From Mesostigma viride (taxonomy: Eukaryota; Streptophyta; Mesostigmatophyceae; Mesostigmatales; Mesostigmataceae), in the NCBI GenBank assembly GCA_009746045.1, contig RPFO01000165.1, positions 3,498,641 through 3,562,640 of the forward strand: a stretch of 64,000 nucleotides of DNA, read 5' to 3'. Positions 54,760 through 63,548 of the stretch are shown here, one piece after another. Below the pieces are notes generated by a model. It had not been told where the DNA came from, searched no databases, and saw only the letters and a program-made list of their open reading frames with translations. The position numbers and the translations under genes are program-made. How positions within the stretch are numbered: the stretch's first letter is position 1; every line of letters starts with the position of its first letter.

Positions 54760-56594
54760 CAGGTGCCACTTCGTGTCTGCCCCATGCGGCTTCGTGCAGC
54801 GGCTTGGACACTCGCGACTAAGGTGCCCATCCTTGTCGCAAAGGAAGCAGCCCGATTTGCGCGCATCCGTCCTAGTACCCGTCTGTGAGGACGTGCCCCC
54901 CCAGCTCGCGTCGGGGCGGCAGCGTCTTTGTTGCCGCCAGCGGCGTTACCCTGGGTTGCATCATGCGATGAGGCGTTGCGAGACCCCCCTTGGTTCCTGC
55001 TAGCACCGTGGCCGCCTTGCGGGCGCGCTTGTCTTGTGGCAGACGACTCACCCGACTTGGCCTTGGTCAGCGCGTCGACCTTGGCCTGCAGCTCGGCCAC
55101 CACCGTGCTTACCGAGATCCGGCCTTGCGCGTGTCGTCGCATCATGGCCCTGACCTCAATGCACAGTGACCGCAATCGCCACGGCTGGCCGTTGGGCGGC
55201 GTGGGCAGCTCCATCTCCTTGGAGCCTAGCGCTTGCAGCCATTTCTGACACGCCAGCTTTTCGGACCAGTCCTCCACTTCGCCGGCGAACTCCATGAGGC
55301 GCTCGTAAGATTGCTCCGGGGTTTCACCCTCGGCTATCTTGAAACTGCGCCACTCACGCTCTGCCTTGATGGTCTCCACCGGGTATTCCTGGCGAAGGAG
55401 GCCCCACAGTTCCTCGGCAGGGTCGACACCATACATGATGTTGTCATAGTCGGGCTGGCCACGCCCGTCGAAGCCGAACCACACGTCCGTGTGACGCGTG
55501 TACAGCGAGACCTCTCTCCACTGCTCCACCAGCCTAGCCACTCGCCTCAGCGTAAGGCCGTGAAAGAAAAAATGCATGTTGTTCATCACAAACTCATGCA
55601 TTACAGCGCCTTGCGTAGTCATGTATTGCAGATCAATCCATGACTTGTACGCGTTGTAGGCCTGCGCCAGCGTGGCCAGATTGCCGGTTGTGGAGAACTT
55701 CTCGCGCATGTCCACCCGTGGTAGGGTGGGCATCTTCGCGCCTTCCGGTATGAGGCGCACCCTTTGCGGGTACTGCACCCCATCGGCATCCTCCGGCGGT
55801 CGCTGAGCTGCGCGTCCCTGCGCCAGCGTGCTTGGTCGTGCTGCCTCCCGTACTCGGAAAGCCAGCGGCGTGGTTATGTCCTCCATGGGCGGAATGCGCC
55901 CGATTGGCACACTTGACCACCGTGCAGTCGACCCGCCGGTCAGCGCCCCACCGCCTCGCCCAAACGGAATTGAGGCCCCGCCTGGCAGCATGCGTCCTGG
56001 TGCACCCCTGTGTGGGTCCATCGCGCGCGCCAGCCCTGCCCCGTTCTCCTCGTGCAATCCGTCTCGCGCTTGATCGAAAGGCAGGCGCCTGGGCGCCAGC
56101 GTATACTCGCCCCGTGGCTGACCATCCGCCTCACCAAGCAAGTCGTGTTGGGTTAGCGACCCAGCCAAAACCCCCGGTTCCATCGAAGCCCTTCCCGCCG
56201 CATTACCTGAGGTTGGCGGCTGGTCCCGCTCCCTCGGCTCCGCGGCAACACCACTGGGGCCCGGCATCGATGCCTGCCCGTCCCATGGTGTGGACTGCAG
56301 ATGACGACCCTCTACGGCCACCAATCTGTCGGTCACTTCCCGCATCTGCAGCGCCAATTGCTGCTGCAACTGTTGCGACTGTTGCTGCATCTGCGCTTGC
56401 ATCTGCGCGAACAGCGCCACCATACTCAGCGGCGCTTCTTGGTCGCGACTCTCACCCACTGCGGGTACGGCGGGAGGAATCCCGCCATTCGACCCCGGAG
56501 CGGACGTGTCGGCATCTGCTCTATTTGCATCTGCCATGGCTCGAGTCTGCGCTCGCGTCAGTGGCATGCACCAGCTGACCGATGGGCAAAACAA
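54759..56594 (-). CDS. Element E gag
   Basis: Most likely start is the Met at 56567 ('MPLTRAQTRAMAD', a Ty3-type Gag start); an upstream Met is at 56594. Gln-rich coiled coil ('MQAQMQQQSQQLQQQLALQM'), Pro/Gly-rich linker, capsid-like domain ('YNAYKSWIDLQYMTTQGAVM', 'ELWGLLRQEYPVETIKAERE', 'KWLQALGSKEMELP'). The last 45 residues after the G7 run are probably not the native end, since the zinc knuckle lies in the -1 frame. Confidence 0.88.
   Translation of the reverse strand: MFCPSVSWCMPLTRAQTRAMADANRADADTSAPGSNGGIPPAVPAVGESRDQEAPLSMVALFAQMQAQMQQQSQQLQQQLALQMREVTDRLVAVEGRHLQSTPWDGQASMPGPSGVAAEPRERDQPPTSGNAAGRASMEPGVLAGSLTQHDLLGEADGQPRGEYTLAPRRLPFDQARDGLHEENGAGLARAMDPHRGAPGRMLPGGASIPFGRGGGALTGGSTARWSSVPIGRIPPMEDITTPLAFRVREAARPSTLAQGRAAQRPPEDADGVQYPQRVRLIPEGAKMPTLPRVDMREKFSTTGNLATLAQAYNAYKSWIDLQYMTTQGAVMHEFVMNNMHFFFHGLTLRRVARLVEQWREVSLYTRHTDVWFGFDGRGQPDYDNIMYGVDPAEELWGLLRQEYPVETIKAEREWRSFKIAEGETPEQSYERLMEFAGEVEDWSEKLACQKWLQALGSKEMELPTPPNGQPWRLRSLCIEVRAMMRRHAQGRISVSTVVAELQAKVDALTKAKSGESSATRQARPQGGHGASRNQGGSRNASSHDATQGNAAGGNKDAAAPTRAGGARPHRRVLGRMRANRAASFATRMGTLVASVQAAARSRMGQTRSGT
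54760..54895 (-). CDS. Element E zinc knuckle in the pol frame
   Basis: Minus strand in the pol frame: 'DARKSGCFLCDKDGHLSREC', a CX2CX4HX4C knuckle, directly continuous with pol. The gag frame reads the same bases as Arg-rich sequence and stops at 54759. Access requires a -1 shift at the G7 run (54896-54902). Confidence 0.82.
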
Positions 56595-56862
56595 GAACCA
56601 ACAAGCCTAGGTTTCGCTGAGAAGAAGCAACAACCAAAGGCTTTATAACAGGTGTCAAGGATAACGACTCGACTAGCCTGCCAGAAAAAGACAAGAGCCA
56701 GCAAATTCTGGCTAGTTCTATTTTCTTAAAATCTGTCTCAAGACACTTCCTTTACAAACTGTCAGCCAGGCCGTTCCCTGTACTGCTGATGGTTGCTAAA
56801 CACTAAAGCCAACGTCTTGGCTTCGAACAGAAGGAAGCAGACTACCGGGTAGTCTCTTCGAG
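56595..56862 (-). other. Element E leader
   Basis: 270 bp between A1 and gag. Begins (minus) CTCGAAGAGACTACCCGGTA with the hairpin GACTACCCGGTAGTC. No TGGTATC-type PBS seen at the A1 edge, unlike A, B, TG2 and D. Confidence 0.6.
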
Positions 56863-57998
56863 TAAAGAAAGGAGGGCTCTCAGCCGAGGACAAGGAACTG
56901 TCCCTCGTGCCTGATAACCACCTTATTGCCTCCCCTGCTATAGAATAATGCTTTCAAACACACACTTTGCACAGTCTGATGATGAAGCCGCACATGCGGA
57001 ATTTATTGAGAAAGTTAATACAATTACAACACGTTGATAGTCTCAATATCGATGCACTCCATGCTCACGAGCCCGCAGTTAGGCAGCGCTCCATGACATG
57101 CTACCGGCCTTGCTCCCAAGGAAAGGGAGAAACACGAAGGCCACTAACGAGAGACTCGAAGAGACTACACGCTGCGTGAGAGTCCTCTTCGACTATGAAC
57201 CAAACCATTCGTCATGCCACACGCATGACACACGCCACACTTGTCAGTCCAGCCAGGAATGCCAAAACTATCTTGCTGCCTGAACCATGCGAATAGAAAC
57301 CGCATTCCAGTTGCCGTCCTGGCTTTCTACCACACATGCCAACAAAAGCAGGAAGGCATCCCGACAAATCTAAATTGCTACCCTGTTGCCGATCTCATCT
57401 CCTAGAGGCTCCGGCATTTCTGTCCCTGGGAATGTCCGACATTGAGTCACGTCCAGCAAGGTCGAAGCATAATATCCTTCAGACAATCTGCACGCTCACA
57501 CCTTGCGTGTGAGTGGCCCAGCAAACATTGCGTCTAATCGTTCCTTTCTAGAAGAAATCCCTTTTTAGGGCTGCCAGCGATTTCGCATTCATTCCAGCGA
57601 TCTGGCTCCGCACCGCAAATTGTCCTTTTCCATTTTCTGTCCAGTCCTCATAACGTTGACCCGCTATTCTACACCACAAAGACACCTGGCCTGTCAATAG
57701 CCTCGGCGCTGTTGAAGTCCAGCAGTCCAGCTTCAGCTCCAGCTGTCCACTAACACGCGTATGATCCTCTCGACGCTGCACACTTGTGCTGCCGTCCGCT
57801 CAAGTCAGTGCTGCGCGCCCAGCTGTGCCTGGCCCGGCGCGCGTGCACGTACACTTTCGTCCGCTCTTATGCTGCAAGTGCTAGTGTCCCCCCCCGGTCA
57901 CTAGCCTTTGTCGAAAATGCGTAGAAGACAAATTCCTTGCGCACGTCACCGGTCTTGTGCATAGTGGGCGCCCGGATGACATAGCGCGCGTCCGTGAC
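56863..57998 (-). repeat. Element E repeat A1
   Basis: 1136 bp, same as 47413-48548 apart from a few changes. Lacks the B block that follows A2 on the other side. Confidence 0.9.
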
Positions 57999-58003
57999 GT
58001 GCT

Positions 58004-58173
58004 CGCTGTCGACGATGTAACTCGTCGAGGGAAACCGTGACTTTGTCAAGAAGTGCTTGCCACGATGGAGCAGCCGGCCTTGGCTCGCGCGGACGCGGAG
58101 CCGGTAATGGATCAGCCGGCGGAGCAGCTACCTCCTCGTCGGTGGGAATGCGGAATTCTTCGGAATTTGGCAT
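58004..58173 (-). pseudogene. Element F ORF1, N-terminal part
   Basis: ATG at 58173, 25 bp after the 5' LTR: acidic then Pro-rich ('EEVAAPPADPLPAPRPREPR'), 'SWQALLDKVTVSLDELHRRQ'. Element E inserted after 'RQRA'. A second frame here (from 'GRLLHRGKHFLTKS') also looks protein-like, so the reading is not certain. Confidence 0.6.
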
Positions 58174-58197
58174 GATCGTGAAAAGGCGAGTAATACG

Positions 58198-58817
58198 AGT
58201 TGTGAGAGAGTTGCCCTGAATTCCGCCATGGTTCTTGCAGGAATGTTGCCTTTATTAAGAATAAGGAACACAGACGTAAGTCACGTCACTTCCAAGACTG
58301 CACGCAGCACAGGCGACAGGGTCGCAGTGCCAAGAGAACGTGCACGCAAGAACTAGCGTCCCGGTGCTACCAAGTCACACATATAGGTTGCTAGGGACGC
58401 GTCCAAGTATTCAGCTGCACTGTCACAGCTGAACTGTCTGTCAATCAATTGATTACACAGACTCTGGTACGCCTTTGGCGCGCAGATCTATCAATTGTCC
58501 ATACGGCTAGTCCTGTGGACCTATCCGCACGCTGCTCAGCATCAATTGTCTCATAGGTCCTGGCGCGCTACAGCACGCCTACGGCTATCAATTGACCATC
58601 AAGGCCTGTACAAGTCCTGTCAACGTCCTGCGGACTATCAAAGTGACACTTGTACATCCTGTGTCCGTACGCGCCCACAGTGGCGCGCCGGGTACTGTCG
58701 GCACAGCCTAGGAAACGTCATAACTTTTACGTTCCTTAACCAAATGAGGCGTTCAAGGTGCCGTTGGAAAGAGCGTAACAATCTCTATCCATCTAACGTA
58801 AATCCTTTACGTTAACT
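58198..58817 (-). repeat. Element F 5' LTR
   Basis: 620 bp, AGTT...AACT. Differs from 23130-23746 by several substitutions and a 4-bp TGTC-type indel, which indicates age. Confidence 0.85.
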
Positions 58818-59060
58818 GGCGGGGTTGCTCCACCAGCGGCGGTGGTCATGGAGGTGCGCCCACGCCATGCCGATCCGTGTCGTCATGTCGTCCTCGCAGT
58901 TGGGAAGCCAACTGCCGAGCAGCTTGAAGCGGCCTGAAGGAGGGTAGTTGACCTCGGCATCGTCTAAGAGGCGGAGTGTGGGTGGGGGCCCTGCCATGCC
59001 GAGGGCCAGGGCCTCCGTTTTGGGGCTGATTTCTAGACCAACCGCCCGAGCCTCGAGCGC
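58818..59060 (-). mobile_element. LINE H, 5' piece
   Basis: Minus strand: 'LEARAVGLEISPKTEALALG' to 'AHLHDHRRWWSNPA', homologous to LINE G ('IEARAVGLEVSKKTEALAVG'). Truncated at 59060 against (CATA)n. Continues at 22441-23129 across element F. Confidence 0.85.
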
Positions 59061-59101
59061 CATACATACATACATACATTAATTAATTAATTAATTAATT
59101 A
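59061..59101. repeat. (CATA)n(TTAA)n tail of LINE G
   Basis: 3' tail of LINE G on the minus strand, abutting the truncated 5' end of LINE H. Confidence 0.85.
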
Positions 59102-60100
59102 GACTCGTGCTCCCGTTGGGGAGTCACGGAGCATTAACCCCGATGGATGGATGGATGAGTGCAAACAGTCCTACCGGTCTAATCTATCTACATCAGCTAC
59201 ATACTACATCTATCTAACAGCATTCTAACTACAGCATCTATCTAGACAGCCGCACGCTGCCCTAGGGGAGCTGTCTGGCGTGCCTCCCACGGGATTGCAC
59301 ACGCGGGCGCTTCCCCACTGGGGGGGGCTCGTTGTCTTCTATGACCTGGGCCCACTTGGCCTTGTCCATCATCTTCTTCCAAATCACGGAGAGGCCTAGG
59401 CCCCCCATGTCCTCTACTAGCTGTTCTTTGAAGGTGCGGGCCTTGCGGCGTCTAACATCACTGGGCCCGGCCCACGTCAGGAGGTGCCGGCCAGGCTGGG
59501 CTGGTCGCAGTCCTGCGGGGGGGCCACGTGAGGTGTCTACCTGGTTGGTGCGAGCTAGGTGCCCTACTAGCTGCAGGCGTCGCTGCTTAATGGTGCTGGT
59601 GATATACGGCATGCCCTAATACAGGTCCTCATTGCGGACATGAGCAGCATATCCTACTCTGAAAATGGAACGCAGCATGTTGGTGACCGCGCCGTCCAGC
59701 TTGCGGGCCAGGTCGGCGGTGAGGGTCCACGTCTCGGCCCCATACGTGAGAACAGGAACTTAGGACGAGGACCTTGAACAGGTCCTGTTTCTCGATCTTG
59801 CCCAGGGGCTTGCGCCACAGGGCCCGGTACTGGCGTAAAGCGTGCCAGGCGAGGGAGATGCGATGGTCCACATCAACCTCGCAGCTGGGGAGCAGGCTGC
59901 CCAGCAGCTTGACGCGGTCCCGATATAGGACTTGAGAGCCGTCGAGGAGATAGAGGGGCGGCGGTGAGTTGGTGAGCCCAACCGCCAGGGCCTCTGTCTT
60001 CTTGCTGACCTCAAGCCCCACTGCACGGGCCTCGATAGCCAGGCAGTCAAGCCATGTCTGCACGTGCCCAGTGTCCTCGAAGAGAGTGGTGTCGTCTGCG
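59102..60100 (-). mobile_element. LINE G, 3' part: RT catalytic core to 3' UTR
   Basis: Minus strand begins 'YADDTTLFEDTGHVQTWLDC', then 'IEARAVGLEVSKKTEAL', 'KQDLFKVLVL', 'GAETWTLTADLARKLDG', 'LVGHLARTNQVDTSR', 'DMGGLGLSVIWKKMM'. A frameshift near 59757 and a TAG near 59618 break the frame. UTR has CTCCCGTTGGGGAGTCACGG and a (GGAT)3 stretch. RTE-like by structure. The N-terminal part is at 63551-64000. Confidence 0.88.
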
Positions 60101-60256
60101 TACACCGTCCGCATTAGAAGTTTTAAATAAATAATTAGCTTTTGGAAAATGTTCTGGCTGAAAACCATAAAAAAAACAAAAGAAAATTAATTAATTAACT
60201 CCGGGGGCTGAGGACTGGACTCAACAAACAAACAAACAAAATTAATTAATTAACTC

Positions 60257-60775
60257 TGTTTGGGAATTAATTAATTATTCCCAGTGGCCACATGCCTGAA
60301 TTATTTCTATTCTGGGCAGGTGGGTCTTTTGTGTGTTGTTTGTGATTTCTTGGAGTGTGTTTGATTAGCTACGTGCTGATATTTTTACTGACTTTTTTGA
60401 ATCAGTACTTAGCAAGATATTAATCTATGTTGTGTGTGTTTTTTGTTATAGTGTACGGTTCTCAACTAGTATGCCAGCAGCTATGTCACTACGTTACATG
60501 GACAGTGATTCTTTATTCCATGGACAGGTGTCACTTTACTGGATGAGATTCCATGCATTATATCAGGGTTGATTTTACAGATGACATTTGGCAATCATAC
60601 AAACAATATTCTAGAATCTGGCGATGGTTCTTTGGTTGTTTGCCATCTGGCAGTACCTCTTTTCTGCCTATAAAAATACGATGCGGGCCATACCTAAAGC
60701 ATCGTCTCTCATGCCATGTCTCTCGTAATAAATTCATCAATAAACGACATTCAACCCATTCATGTATTTTAAACA
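60257..60775 (+). repeat. Element D 5' LTR
   Basis: 519 bp, TGTTTGGGAA...TTTTAAACA. Confidence 0.95.
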
Positions 60776-60811
60776 TGGTATCGGGAGGATGTTCGATCAC
60801 CGTTTCTCCTC

Positions 60812-61198
60812 ATGGCAGATTCTCCTACTTTTGCAAACGACGATGATTTTTTGCCTGATGACGATTTTGTCAATCGTCCTTGGGACTTTGACGTACTTGA
60901 CGATCTCGAAGACTTTTTCGGACAGCCGGAACAAGGCGTCATTGTCGCCGAAGAACCTGTGATTGCGTATCCCGTTGGCTACGAGCAATTCGAGAAACCA
61001 GGATTTTATCCTGAGAGTTCTCTGAGGTCTGTTTACGTTCCTCCTGCCAAAATCATTATCCGGTGGCAAGGAGCTGTATTTCGATTCGAATCGTCAAGCT
61101 TATCGGAAATTGAGAGTCTCTTGAAACCCTACCTGGCGTCTAAAATTTTATCCGTCGTAAATGCAGGCGAACGCACTCAAGGAGACGGCCCTCATTAG
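60812..61198 (+). CDS. Element D accessory ORF, acidic, unknown function
   Basis: 128 residues starting 37 bp after the PBS: 'MADSPTFANDDDFLPDDDF', 'WDFDVLDDLEDFFGQPEQG', later 'AKIIIRWQGAVFRFESSSLS'. Very Asp/Glu-rich first half, mixed beta-like second half. Overlaps the start of gag by 38 bp in another frame. Not present in B or TG2. No homology recognised; it could also be an N-terminal extension of Gag if ribosomes shift frame. Confidence 0.7.
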   Translation: MADSPTFANDDDFLPDDDFVNRPWDFDVLDDLEDFFGQPEQGVIVAEEPVIAYPVGYEQFEKPGFYPESSLRSVYVPPAKIIIRWQGAVFRFESSSLSEIESLLKPYLASKILSVVNAGERTQGDGPH

Positions 61199-62005
61199 TG
61201 CCGTCAGCGGAATTCCTATTTTCAACGGTACCAGACTGGCCGACTACCCTGCTTTTAAAATTCGCTTCAAATCTGTCGCGGGAGCATTCACCATGCTCAG
61301 TGTGCTGCACGGTGACGACGTCAACGACCGTCAAGACCGCATTCTTTTTGCTGCACTTTGTTCGCGCCTGGACGGTCAGGCGCTTACCGTTGCTGATCAA
61401 GCTGAGCCTCGTCATGGCAGCGTGGCGTTCAAGCTCGTGGATGCCGTGTACGACCAGCCACGGCATACCCGGTCTCACAAGCAGGAGCTCCGTCGTCAGC
61501 TACACCGCTGCGAGCTGGCTGAGGACGGCGACATGGGCCTGTACTTGACGGAACATGAACTACGCTACCGCGAGTACTTAAAGCTGGGGGGACGCTGCCT
61601 GAGACTGAATTCGTCCAGAATCTGCTGGATGGCCTCCCGGCCAAATATCGTCCACTTGTCGCTGCAGTTTTTGTGCGTGATGACATTTCTCTCACTGACG
61701 CACGCGTCCTCCTCCTCCAAGCCGCTGACCAGCTCAAGGACCGCCAAGCCGGTTCGACTGCGCCCGCCGGCTCGGCTGCGACTTCTCGCGACGAAGGCGA
61801 GCTCCCACCGGGCCAAGCATTTGCAACTCGCCCGGTGTGCAGCCATTGCAAGCGCCCTGGCCACCGTGCCGAGCGCTGCTGGACCAAGTATCCGGAGCGT
61901 CGCCCCCGGCCCAACGGCGGCGCCGTGCATTTTACGGAAACCAATCCTCTCATGGGCACCTCGACAATGGAGGCACCGGAAATGCCGTCCACATTTGCAT
62001 TTTAA
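61161..62005 (+). CDS. Element D gag (with -1 shift at G6 run)
   Basis: First frame: 'ALISAVSGIPIFNGTRLADY', 'LFAALCSRLDGQAL', 'LTEHELRYREYLKLGG' to the G6 run at 61586-61591; then the -1 frame: 'LPETEFVQNLLDGLPAKYRP', zinc knuckle 'CSHCKRPGHRAERC', end 'PSTFAF' and TAA. The unshifted frame runs to 62054 without homology. Aligns with B/TG2 gag along its length and, like them, stops where protease would start. Confidence 0.85.
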
Positions 62006-62468
62006 ATTTTTCAGCCGGTTTTCCATCTTTTCGTCGGTTATTGCTGAACCGTAAAAAAGCATCTCTTCGGGTTTTGTTGCTAAGCCCTATGTCAAAAAGC
62101 ACACTTTTCAGCGTTGTCCCGTCGTGACCCGCTGCATATAGTGGCCCCGTCGTGGCCACCTCGGCGTAGGTAGTCTACGTAGTGCACTAGTCCCGTCGTG
62201 ACTAGTCTTTTTTGGTTCGTGGTCAGCCAAAAACCACCTTGTACCGGTATGCTTCTGCCTTAAAGCCTATTGCCCGCTCACTACGGGGCATGTGTTTGAG
62301 GGGGGTGGCCCGTAGCAATCACCTGCCCTAGTCCTAGTTGTAAAGGTCCTTAGCCCTGAGTGCAATGACCGCTAGGAAATGGTTACTAGTTTGATAGGTG
62401 AATATAAACTGGGACATAGTACTAGCACTACTAGAGTGTTTCCCTCTTTAGGCAGTTGCCAAGGGGGG
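62006..62468 (+). other. Element D 3' noncoding region
   Basis: No ORF. Contains TCGTGACC/GTGGCC-type repeats ('CCCGTCGTG' three times, 62118-62200). Confidence 0.6.
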
Positions 62469-62987
62469 TGTTTGGGAATTAATTAATTATTCCCAGTGGC
62501 CACATGCCTGAATTATTTCTATTCTGGGCAGGTGGGTCTTTTGTGTGTTGTTTGTGATTTCTTGGAGTGTGTTTGATTAGCTACGTGCTGATATTTTTAC
62601 TGACTTTTTTGAATCAGTACTTAGCAAGATATTAATCTATGTTGTGTGTGTTTTTTGTTATAGTGTACGGTTCTCAACTAGTATGCCAGCAGCTATGTCA
62701 CTACGTTACATGGACAGTGATTCTTTATTCCATGGACAGGTGTCACTTTACTGGATGAGATTCCATGCATTATATCAGGGTTGATTTTACAGATGACATT
62801 TGGCAATCATACAAACAATATTCTAGAATCTGGCGATGGTTCTTTGGTTGTTTGCCATCTGGCAGTACCTCTTTTCTGCCTATAAAAATACGATGCGGGC
62901 CATACCTAAAGCATCGTCTCTCATGCCATGTCTCTCGTAATAAATTCATCAATAAACGACATTCAACCCATTCATGTATTTTAAACA
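62469..62987 (+). repeat. Element D 3' LTR
   Basis: 519 bp, as the 5' LTR. Confidence 0.95.
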
Positions 62988-62992
62988 AACTC

Positions 62993-63548
62993 ATGTGGGC
63001 ACGGGGTCGTCGCCCTGTGAGAAAACAAACAAACATAATGTATTATATAATATAAAGTACATAAAACCTTCGAAAATACCTTGCCTAGTTGGACAGGCGG
63101 GGAACATGAAATATCGTGAAAATCCGCGAGACGCAGGCCGAGCGCGGGGTGAGGCGCGAACTTCACCTTAACAACATGCGCAGTGAATGTCTCCCCCCTG
63201 CCGGCGGCCGAGTGCTGCAGTCTAGATACTTATGGGCCTTGAGCAATTAAATAGGGTATCACTGACCTGAGACCTCCACTGACTATAGCCTGTGGCCGCC
63301 GAATGGGGGGCCGCCGGGCCGGGTTGGGGACTGCGTGTACCATATCTACCAAACAAACAAAAGAAATTTAATTAAATAAGTACCCACGTGCCTTGAACGG
63401 CTGCAGGACAAACAAACAAACAAAAGGTTTTAATTAAATAATAAAAACCCGGGACTTAACTGGCTCCCCAACAAACAATCCAGGGTTATTCGTAATGCAA
63501 ATACGGCAAAAATTGACCCATAATAACAAACTTCCAATGCGGACGGTG
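62993..63548. other. Right half of the TA-target MITE, no gene
   Basis: AAACAAAC/TTAATTAA-rich ends, GC-rich centre. No coding signal. Confidence 0.6.

Larger units (their letters stand above)
47271..57999 (-). mobile_element. Element E: Ty3-type retrotransposon with cytosine methyltransferase, PHD finger and split direct repeats
   Basis: Outer limits fixed by TSD TGCT (47267-47270, 58000-58003) and by in-frame rejoining of element F ORF1. Minus-strand order: A1 (56863-57998), leader, gag, pol, B1 (48552-48693), A2 (47413-48549), B2 (47271-47412). A copies 1136 bp, B copies 142 bp. A2+B2 has TGTC...GACA ends. A1 and A2 differ only slightly, so the insertion is recent. It encodes a DDE integrase, not a tyrosine recombinase. 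Confidence 0.9.
23130..58817 (-). mobile_element. Element F: Copia-type LTR retrotransposon, host of the nested stack (about 8 kb without inserts)
   Basis: LTRs at 23130-23746 and 58198-58817, TSD GGCGG (23125-23129, 58818-58822). Order on the minus strand: 5' LTR, ORF1, gag with CCHC, in-frame TGA, integrase, retropepsin-like domain, RT, RNase H, 3' LTR. Inserts A, B, M1/T1/TG2/T2 and E interrupt it; removing each restores the local frame, or nearly so at M1. LTR ends are AGTT...AACT, not TG...CA. LTR copies differ at many sites and the coding part has frameshifts (about 36745, 32115-32123, about 31655), so F is old and inactive. Confidence 0.85.
60257..62987 (+). mobile_element. Element D: gag-only LTR retrotransposon with extra acidic ORF
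   Basis: LTRs 60257-60775 and 62469-62987 (519 bp each, apparently identical), TG...CA, TSD AACTC (60252-60256, 62988-62992). PBS TGGTATCGGGAGG at 60776, PPT CCAAGGGGGG at 62459. Interior codes for a 128-residue acidic ORF and gag only. Confidence 0.95.
60103..63548. mobile_element. TA-target MITE (about 710 bp without D), inside LINE G RT
   Basis: Inverted termini CACCGTCCGCATTAGAAGTT (60103) and CACCGTCCGCATTGGAAGTT (reverse from 63548), TA duplicated at 60101-60102 and 63549-63550. Removal restores LINE 'LADIIYADDTTLF' in frame. TA target fits a Tc1/mariner (Stowaway-like) MITE. Rich in AAACAAAC and TTAATTAA. Contains element D. Confidence 0.85.

Noticed and set aside
54545-55003. Plus-strand ORFs opposite element E gag and pol
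   Set aside because: Shadow frames of a long GC-rich ORF on the other strand, without domain motifs.
47271-57999. Element E as a DIRS/Ngaro element
   Set aside because: No tyrosine recombinase was found; pol has a clear HHCC and D-D-E integrase and a 4-bp target duplication. Only the repeat layout is Ngaro-like.
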